Shown in pieces: positions 56,919 through 64,000 of a DNA stretch of 64,000 nt. The position numbers were made by a program, and so were the translations under genes. The DNA comes from Hymenopus coronatus (taxonomy: Eukaryota; Arthropoda; Insecta; Mantodea; Hymenopodidae). The notes under the pieces are model-generated. The model was not told where the DNA came from, ran no database searches, and was given only the letters and a program-made list of their open reading frames with translations. The first letter of the stretch is position 1; each line of letters starts with the position of its first letter. Where the stretch lies: NCBI GenBank assembly GCA_030762935.1, contig CM060897.1:113580176-113644175 (forward strand), given 5' to 3'.

Positions 56919-59900
56919 CTGAGGATTGTCACATGGAACATCGAAGGCTTTAAAAAAGGGTAGGGTAGCGAGTATTTCTTGTATTTCCTTAGTGATTTCG
57001 ACGTTGTATGTTTAACAGAAACTTGGTTGAAAAACGAAGAAAATGTAACACTTGCTAATTTCCATAGTTTTAGTAGGGGAAGGGAGACACGGGGAAGGAG
57101 GGGAAGGTGGCCAGGAGGGGTATCAGTTTCATTCAGGTCTGAGCTGGAGGCTGAGATAACTAAATAGATATCACTTTGGAAGGGGTGATTGCTGTATCTT
57201 TGGCACAGGGGGGAGTACAAATAATAGTTATAGGATTATACAACCAGCCAGCAACTTCCAAGTATGCAAACAGGAATTTCTTCAGTGACTTAACCGAAAC
57301 GTTAGTGCAGTTACAGGAAAAGTTTCCAGGAACTGAATTAATTCTCTTAGGAGATTTTAATGCGAGGTTAGGAGGGGAGAATATTTCTCTAACGGGGGGT
57401 CATCAATGGGGGGAGGAATTCCGTGAAGGTCAACGAAAGAGCAAGGATAGTTTTATTAATGGGGAGGGCAGACAATTACTTGCTTTCTGCGATGCCTTCT
57501 CTTTAGAAATAATGAATGGCAAGTACGGTGAGGATCGAGAGGGAGAACTCACTTTCATAATTGAAAATGGGGGTAGTGTAATAGATTTTATTTTAATAAG
57601 TCAGGGCTTAATTGGCAGAATTAGAAATTTTTGGGTGGGGGATCGTATCTAGTCACATCACTGTCCGGTTGTCCTGGAACTGAATATAGAGACGGCCATG
57701 GTGGCGCATGCACCTGAAGAGGGGCAGCGGGACGAAGGGAGATTCATTAGTAAATTTATATGGAAACCGATAGAAAAAGAAGTATTTGTTGATAAATTAG
57801 AAAAAAGATTAGGGGAAAGGAACGCAGACACAGCGGAGGAACTAACGCATATAATAGCAACGGCTGCGGGGAAATGAAAGTCCAAATGCATGGTAAGGTA
57901 AAACGATTCAATGGTTGGTATGACCAGCAATGCAGAAGTGTAAAGAAACAAGCAGAAGAAGCTCTGTAAAAATTCAGAAGGGAGTATAAACAGCTCTTAC
58001 GGGAAAAGAGAACTACGTGGCAAGACAAAATTACTCAGAAAATTAGTAATATGTTAACACGGGGGGATATCGCTGAGATGTGGCAAGTAGTAAAACATTT
58101 AAGAGGCAACCGTCAGGCGCCCAACGAAATTTCTCCCAGAAAATGGGCAATGCATTTTATGGGAATATTCGGGAAAGGTGAAAGGGAAGGAATTTTTATA
58201 AAGAAAGTGCAAATTTTGGGAAATCTTGAGATCCCAATATTGGACGAAGAAATATCAGCACGAGAAATAGCACAGGCGCTGAAGAGTCTGAAGGAAGGCA
58301 AAGCTCCAGGGTTCGATGGGCTGCCCTCGGAAGTTTTTAAAGCCGCAGCCAATGTTAATGAGTTTGGTAGGAGTATGCTCCAGATATGTAACAGATTGTT
58401 TATTGAGGGGAATTACCCTACCTGTTGGGGAAAGGGCATTATTCATCCCATTTATAAAGGGAAGGGAACTATTGGAAATCCGGATAACTATAGGGGGGTT
58501 ACTCTGTTGCCAATTATGGAGAAAATTTATAGTGTTATATAACCGGATAATGGACTGGGAATCTAAATTTGGCAAACTTTCAAAATTTCAAATGGTTTTC
58601 ATAGAAGGACACAGTACCATAGATGCCGCTTTTATATTAGACACTTTAAGGACGAAGCAACTGTTAGTTAAGCGGGGAAAGCTTCATTGTGCTTTTGTGG
58701 ACTTTAAGAAGGCATTTGACTCTATCAATCGAAATGCAGAACTAGGCAGAAAGGGGTTATCAAGTAAAATGGTTAGAGCATTGCAGGCAATGTATCAAAA
58801 TGTCGAATTTTGTGTGAGGTACGACAGAAAAAGAGTGTCCGAGAACTGCCGAAGCTATAGGGGAGTGAGGCAGGCTGTATTTTATCTGCCTTGCTATTTA
58901 ATCTCTTTGTGGATAATATTACTGATACAATGATAGCAGAGAATATCCAAGCACCAGTAGTAGCGGATTTGCAGATCCCAACACTTTTATACGGAGACGA
59001 TTTAGTATTGTGCTCTACGACAGTAAACGGATTGCAACGAGGACTGGACAAACTTAAGAATTATTGCGATGAATGGCTACTTACAGTTAATGTGAATAAA
59101 GACTATGACAATGACTTTCAAAAAGGGTTGTGTTTATAGCAGGGAGGAAACTTGGACCTATGCAGGACAGATACTGGACAATGTTAAATCTTTTGTGTAC
59201 TTAGGACTCGCATTTACAATGAACGGAAAATGGACAAAACACATTGACATTACGAAACACAAGGCAAGGGTGAAAGCGGCGGAAGCTCTCCGGATACGCT
59301 GCAGAATTCCCAATATCTCCATAACCTTAATGGAAACTGTATACGGAGCGACAGTTAGATCCACGATGACACACGGAGGAGAAATATGGGGGTGGGAACA
59401 AACAGGGAATCTGGATCAAGTGAGGACCCAATTTTTGAAAGGAATTCTGGGTGTAGGGAGGGGTACGGCAAACTGCGGAATAATGAGGGAATTCGGGGTA
59501 CATAGTGAAACGATAGAGTGCAAAATCAGAGCAGTTAAATTTTGGATGAGAATCGTTCACGGAAACCAATCTCTAATTAGGGCAGTCTGCTACCGTGAAC
59601 AGTTGCGAATGGAAGGTAATTTGACGTGGGCATCAAAATTAAAGAAAGGGTTGGAAACCATTGGGATGGGAGACATTTGGATGGGGGGGCAGGAAAACAG
59701 GAGAACTATTTGGAGAAAAATTAAGAAACGTCTCTGTGATATTGACAGACAGCAAATAATTGCGCAATGCACAGAGAAGGTGTCATTAGAAGTACAGTCT
59801 GGGCTGAAATCGGAGTGGGGTATAGAGCAATACATCAAAACAGGTACCAAACTCATTAGAGAGGGGCTCGCGTGGATTAGACTAGGAGCATGGAGGAGCA

Positions 59901-60179
59901 CGAAAATTTCTGACGAGAATGGTACGAGAATCTTTCCCATTTGCGAGGAGGACTCACATCTTGGCAAGATGTAGGGGTACGGAGGAATGGCGGGAAAAAT
60001 ATTTGCCGCGATTTTTTACCACTGCGAATGTAGGGATAGAAGCATGTTGGACGCTACTGGCAGGCACGGAAAACATGGACGGGCTAGGTAAATTTATACT
60101 TACGGCAAGACAGCTGAGATCTGAGGAGGCTGCCAATAGAGACGAGGCCGGGGGAATAATATCAACTAAACAAAAGTGA
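56919..60179 (+). pseudogene. LINE ORF2: endonuclease and reverse transcriptase, decayed
   Basis: N-terminal endonuclease/exonuclease/phosphatase domain: LRIVTWNIEGF, CLTETWLKNEE, LILLGDFNARLG, GSVIDFILIS, then a stop and SHHCPVVLEL where family members have SDHCPV. Reverse transcriptase: EGKAPGFDGLPSEVFKAA, NPDNYRGVTLLPIMEKIY, CAFVDFKKAFDSINR (first catalytic D), RQAVF, LFNLFVDNITD and LLYGDDLVLC (catalytic DD; YADD is more usual). Then FVYLGLAFTMNGKWTKHI and a C-terminal FPICEE...THILARC, a remnant of a C-x2-C...H...C finger. At least five frameshifts and several stops. The protein would nick the target and reverse-transcribe the RNA. Confidence 0.92.
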
Positions 60180-60588
60180 CTACAATGTTCTACATACACA
60201 TATATATTATGTCATACTTAGGTCACTGTTGTGCTATGGTTTTATATATGGTGTATATATTATGTGTATATATGTCTTTTAAGTGTAATTATCTATTATA
60301 AGAGGGTGCATTTATGAAGGTGTACTCTGTGCTGTAAATTTAAATTGCTTTTTTTAATATCTTTGTATCTTTATTTTCGGATTCACTCTTAATTTTTATT
60401 GGTGTTTAATATTGCTTTTGACTGTGTATTTCCTTTGTCTTTTTATTTTCGTGTTTACTCTTTTAATTCTTTGTTGTGGTTGTTGTTTTAATATTGCTTG
60501 TAATGTGTATTACAAAAGCACGTACGGTCTGTGGATCCGTGCGACTGTTGAAATTCTATGTATGATATTGCTGTGTTAATAAATACAC

Positions 60589-60614
60589 TTATTCATTCAT
60601 TCATTCATTCATTT
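60589..60614 (+). repeat. (ATTC)n LINE tail
   Basis: Six ATTC units directly after GTTAATAAATACACTT. Tetranucleotide tails in place of poly(A) are typical of several LINE clades; it marks the 3' end of the element. Confidence 0.93.
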
Positions 60615-60674
60615 ATATATATATATATAAATATATATATAAATATGTATAAATATATAAATATATATATTTAC

Positions 60675-61145
60675 AAAATTCCCAGCGATTTTGATTAAAA
60701 TACCGCATATTAATGATATTTACATGGAAAATAAAATGCATATATTGAATTTACTGGGAATAGCCACCGAAGACCTGTGCATTTTGGATTTTTTTGTTGT
60801 TTTTTTTAATACTTTGCATAACTGGTAAACCATAAGAAATTGACAAAGAATTCCGTAACAGAAAATCTAGATCTCGTTAAAGAAAACCTTTTAAGCAATG
60901 TAGATTTTTGTCGTAGAGACGCCATTTCCAAGATATTCCTTGTTGTTTAAAATTTCAAACTACTACCTTTTTTAAAACGGGATCACCTATTGTATCGTCT
61001 GTTTTGTTTTAATGGCGATGCAAAGCGAACCTCACTTCAATTGTTGACAGGTCGACCAGCTTATAAAAGTTTTAACTGTCGCTTTAACCTAGTTGAATAA
61101 TCTTTTTTAAGAATAGTTTGTAGAACAAGTACAGAAAAATCATGT
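60675..61145 (-). repeat. DR1 copy, 5' part (continuation of 55490)
   Basis: Resumes with GCGATTTTGATTAAAATACC (landmark 5 reversed) and continues through GGAATAGCCACCGAAGAC and landmark 4 reversed. Together with 55490-55975 it makes one copy split by the LINE. Confidence 0.88.
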
Positions 61146-61797
61146 TTTTAAATTAATTACGAATACAAAATCTTGACTCTGCGTATCAGAAATGAGTGGC
61201 AGTAATCTGTTGGCTATGTTTATTTTGCAGATAGGAGATCTCTTTGGCAACAATGGAATGATTTCAGTGCACACAATGCTCTGTGAGCGAGGTTTTCTGA
61301 CCAAAACGCTTTTGTCTCGTTAGGTTCATTAGCCGGACGGAGTTAAGTGAATAGACGGACGCCAGCTGTGCCCATGCTAGCCAGAGACACATATGAATGG
61401 CCATTGCTGGGCCATTTCATTTCAACGCCTGTAGAAAACCCTTTCAATGTGCATACACCTGGGACAGTTTCATATTGCTCCATTTCATATAGATGTCAAA
61501 CTGTACAGTGTGCCCATCAGCTGCCTCGGGGTTCACAACTTTGCCAGATCCAACAGTCATTTCCTGCGTTCGGCTTCATCGTTATAGTTGCTAAAATTGA
61601 ACTTTCTGTTAATGCATAAACAAAACCGACGGTAGTGCTTTCCTTTTTGTTTTCTTCTCGAAGGTTGTTTAATATCAGGAAATGGATAACATCTAAGGCT
61701 TATCTATTACGCAAGAAGTACTCCACTAGAAAAGAAAAGTTATATCATGATTTTGAGGAAACCTATAACGTCTAGAAGTATCCAGAAATTAAACAAA
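61146..61797. other. No recognisable feature
   Basis: DR1-free, with a moderately GC-richer stretch at 61200-61600. The 90-codon plus-strand frame at 61347 has no recognisable domain. Confidence 0.45.
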
Positions 61798-61955
61798 CAT
61801 TGACGTGTTCCTTCCGGATGACTTTCTCTACACCTCTGTAACAAATTATTGTTAAAAAGCTTATTCTTCTGTCTGCTTCTTACTAATCGAGATAAACATT
61901 AGCAGAAATTACCTTTATTACTTACTTCCTTGTAAGTAGAAGGGAAATAACACAC
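61798..61955 (+). repeat. DR1 copy, 5' fragment
   Basis: TTGACGTGTTCCTTCCGGAT, GACTTTCTCTACACCTCTG and CTAATCGAGATAAACATTAG; breaks at GGGAAATAACACA. Confidence 0.85.
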
Positions 61956-62149
61956 TATATAGGGTGCACCATTTAACTTGAGAATGTAGAATATCTCCAA
62001 AACCAAGCGCTGTAGAAAGAAACGTCTTGGATAAACGTTGCTCAATATAATGTAAGAAAGTAAATATCATTTTTAGCATTTAATTGGAGAAGGTTTGGAA
62101 AGTATTTGAGGGAGAAGGTACGTTTTTTAAATGTGAACCACCATTTCTA

Positions 62150-62268
62150 TTTCCTATACACGTGTTCTGTACATAGTGTATAGAGATGGTATTGCATTCC
62201 ACCCAAAAATTGGATACCGAGAGTTCACCGGGAATACACGTATTAGGGTCCCATGTGTTCAAAAATTC
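62150..62268 (-). repeat. DR1 copy, 3' fragment
   Basis: TATACACGTGTTCTGTACAT, GTATAGAGATGGTATTGCAT and ATTGGATACCGAGAGTTCAC: landmarks 9 and 8 reversed. Confidence 0.85.
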
Positions 62269-62271
62269 ACG

Positions 62272-62720
62272 GCAACAAATTATTGTTAAAAAGTTCATGC
62301 TTCCATTTGCTTCATGCTAATCGAGAAAACATAGCAGAAATAGTCTTTGCTTCCTTGAAGCGAAATAAGCGAGTTCCATAGGTTAAAGTGATAGTCCAAA
62401 GTTGGTTACTATGTAACTGAAGTAACTGAAGTCTTTTAAAGGTGAAGCCAAAAACAAGGAGTATCTTAAAAACAATCATCTCCATGAAAAAATGTATATA
62501 ACATTAATTGTGTGTTTTAGCGTGCTCTACATTTTTTCTGAGGTAAGTTTTTGTCCATTTCTTGCGGTTTAGCAGATATGCAAAATTCCGTAAAATTCAT
62601 CGAGAATAAAGTATTCTTCAGAGGCTATTCTCAGAAAATTCAATATATAAATTTTATTTTTCACGTAAATATCTTAAGCATTCAATATTTTATTAAAACC
62701 TGTTAGAGTCACTTTTGGAA
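62272..62720 (+). repeat. DR1 copy, 5' half
   Basis: Starts CAACAAATTATTGTTAAAAA, has landmarks 3 and 4 and ends at TTAGAGTCACTTTTGGAAGA. It lies head-to-head against the previous reverse fragment, like 45955/46028. Confidence 0.85.
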
Positions 62721-63035
62721 GAAGGCTGTACATGACATAAATTCTTTTTTTAACGAATTCTACATTGTATATATGTATATTCATTTTTTGTGTGTCTCTT
62801 GCAGTTGACCAGCTACACAAAAGTTTTTCAGGGTCTATTCCAAATAAATTCTGGATATACATTTTATTCACCATGTACATTTTTAATATAAGCATTTAAA
62901 TGAAATTCGTTAGTCGTTTTTAGAAAAACTAAAATTTCGAAACATGTTCCATGTAAAGGCAAGTTTAGGGTAGAATTTATCCTGAAAACTTCATGTCATA
63001 TCCTGGAAATTGTTAAACGTAAGTTAAATATAATA
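62721..63035 (+). repeat. DR1 copy, internal fragment
   Basis: TGTACATGACATAAATTC, AATATAAGCATTTAAATG, GTTCCATGTAAAGGCAAGTT and CATGTCATATCCTGG. It restarts upstream of landmark 4, so it is a separate copy or a duplication. Confidence 0.75.
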
Positions 63036-63044
63036 TAACTCCAT

Positions 63045-63355
63045 GGCACAACAGCTCACAAGGAACTTTGGCCTACCGTCCGACCGCTGCGTCCCCCGTC
63101 TCGGTCCATAACAGACGTCATGGATGGGGTGCAGTATTGGAGGGTAAAATGTGGTCAGCACCTCAATTCCTCCTGCCGGTTAATGCGGTCCTCTTGTCCT
63201 GGAGCCGGTACTTCTATTTCAAGTAGCTCCTCAATTGGCCTCCCAGGGCCTGGGTGCACTCCGGACCAGGTCTCCCAGCGAAAGAAAACTCCCCAAGTTT
63301 CCCATTGAACCCAGGTCTCCTGTTTGGCAAGCAGCTACTAAGGAGACGATCTTAA
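63045..63355 (-). mobile_element. Likely tRNA-derived SINE (SINE-F)
   Basis: On the minus strand TAGTAGCTGCTTGCCAAACA and the B box CTGGGTTCAATGGG are followed by about 250 bp of GC-rich body (GGGAGACCTGGTCCGGAGTG, CACCCAGGCCCTGGGAGG, CCCCATCCATGACGTC). It is sharply different in composition from its DR1 surroundings. No other copy in the window. Confidence 0.5.
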
Positions 63356-63364
63356 AGGTAAGTT

Positions 63365-63423
63365 ACTAAACTTAAATACCAACATGGTACTTAGCTGACT
63401 TTTCGATTTTTAAGTCATGCTGT

Positions 63424-63459
<36 letters not shown>

Positions 63460-63590
63460 ACACACATACATACACAAGGAGCTTCTAATATTTTATTCAG
63501 GGTCATCAAAATATGATTTCAAATGAAAACTCGGTATGAAATTTTTGGGGGAAATACAATACATTTTCTACCCACTATGTAAATTGTATA
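63365..63590 (+). repeat. DR1 copy, 3' fragment with expanded CA tract
   Basis: TTAAATACCAACATGGTACT (degraded palindrome), CA run at 63425-63475, TGAAAACTCGGTATGAAATT and CACTATGTAAATTGTATA. Confidence 0.88.
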
Positions 63591-63712
63591 AACGTTATCG
63601 TTTACCAGTTATGCAAAAATCAGAATAAACATGTCTTCAGAGGCTATTCCCAGAAAATTCAAGATACACATTTTGTGTCATAAAAATATAATAAACATAT
63701 GGTACTTTGATT
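63591..63712 (+). repeat. DR1 copy, internal fragment
   Basis: GTTTACCAGTTATGCAAAAA, CTTCAGAGGCTATTCCCAGA and ATATGGTACTTTGATT (landmark 5 region). Confidence 0.85.
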
Positions 63713-63714
63713 GG

Positions 63715-63957
63715 CGGGAACGGCATTCTCAAGGCGCTTACATCCGTGCCGGCATAGCCAACTGAACCGGCCCAGAAGCGTACACACCTGGAGGACAAGA
63801 AAATGATATGAGGAAAGAAAAGTTATGGAGCAATCGCCTAAGTGTCAAAGGGGAACCACAAGAAACCCCAAGTGAGAGCGCAGGGCCACCGGGATCAAAC
63901 CCGCAATCGTCCGATTGCGAGTCGCACATTTTACCTCGGCGCCACCTCGCTCGAAGA
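63715..63957 (-). mobile_element. SINE-G, tRNA-derived
   Basis: On the minus strand GCGAGGTGGCGCCGAGGTAA (A-box side), GCGACTCGCAATCGGACGAT and GCGGGTTTGATCCCGGTGG (B box) form a plausible tRNA-like head with a paired CGCAATCGGACGATTGCG stem. The body runs through GGGGTTTCTTGTGGTTCCCC to GTGTACGCTTCTGGGCCGG. Inserted between two DR1 segments. Confidence 0.7.
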
Positions 63958-64000
63958 CTTAAATACTTTGTTTGGTATTCATACGCCATTTCGATTTTGA
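63958..64000 (+). repeat. DR1 copy, running off the window
   Basis: CTTAAATACTTTGTTTGGTA and TTTCGATTTTGA, the landmark 6 neighbourhood. It may be the continuation of the copy interrupted by SINE-G. Confidence 0.75.

Larger units (their letters stand above)
56030..60614 (+). mobile_element. Nearly full-length non-LTR retrotransposon (LINE)
   Basis: About 4.6 kb in one orientation: a short 5' part, ORF1, ORF2 with endonuclease and reverse transcriptase, a ~410-bp 3' UTR with AATAAA, and an (ATTC)n tail. It copies itself by target-primed reverse transcription. It splits a reverse DR1 copy: DR1 sequence on the left (to 55975) continues on the right (from about 60675), so it is younger than that DR1 copy. 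Frameshifts and stops in both ORFs make it dead. The LENQSRRNN-type ORF1 and the simple-repeat tail fit a jockey/CR1/L2-like lineage; the clade is uncertain. Confidence 0.95.

Noticed and set aside
56747..57220. 157-codon minus-strand ORF
   Set aside because: It is a shadow of LINE ORF1/ORF2 on the opposite strand.
61956..62149. Possible transposon terminus GGGTGCACCATTTAACTTGA
   Set aside because: It looks like a DNA-transposon end but no matching inverted copy or target duplication was found.

Overview
The window is eukaryotic, AT-rich and dominated by repeats. Nothing in it looks prokaryotic, and I can support no complete host protein-coding gene. Animal-type mariner/Tc1 transposases, a two-ORF non-LTR retrotransposon with an (ATTC)n tail, many tRNA-derived SINEs and dense microsatellites suggest an arthropod with a large repeat-rich genome, possibly a hemimetabolous insect. 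That placement is an inference from element types, not from a gene.

The main structure is one dispersed repeat, called DR1 here. The fullest copies are about 0.85-0.9 kb. I find about 45 complete or broken copies on both strands, covering roughly 26 kb (about 40 %) by summing my hand-drawn intervals. The DR1 plus orientation runs through these landmarks: (1) TCTGATGTGTTCCATTCACA; (2) GACTTTCTCTACATCTCTG; (3) CATGCTAATCGAGATAAAC; (4) TCTCTTACGGTTTA; (5) TTTTAATCAAAATCGTTAG; (6) the palindrome AAATACCAAGTTTGGTATTT; (7) a CA tract; (8) GGTGAAATCTCGGTATCGAA; (9) an end with TATGTACATA and GTGTAGAGAAAGTAAAA. The two ends share ACTTTCTCTACA in inverted orientation. DR1 entries below quote landmark numbers.

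Other layers sit between or inside DR1 copies. There are about ten SINE-like families, most with tRNA A/B-box sequence. One insertion at 42.2-42.5 kb has a clear 10-bp target-site duplication inside DR1. DNA-transposon remains are a mariner transposase (14.8-15.3 kb), an inverted mariner pair (24.8-25.4 kb) and two Tc1/mariner-type fragments (33.0-33.4 and 35.2-35.5 kb). There is a possible solo LTR (8.3-8.65 kb) and two 3' ends of other LINEs (10.1 and 18.0 kb). A nearly full-length but decayed LINE (56.03-60.61 kb) interrupts a DR1 copy.

Two regions differ from this background. A 42-bp minisatellite of about 47 units (38.0-39.97 kb) has higher-order structure and long open frames on both strands. 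A 5.5-kb DR1-free island (48.26-53.82 kb) is bracketed by two direct arrays of the same ~77-bp repeat and contains several strong splice-site-like sequences, so it may hold a spliced, probably non-coding transcript. All coordinates of repeats are estimates by eye, usually good to 5-20 bases.
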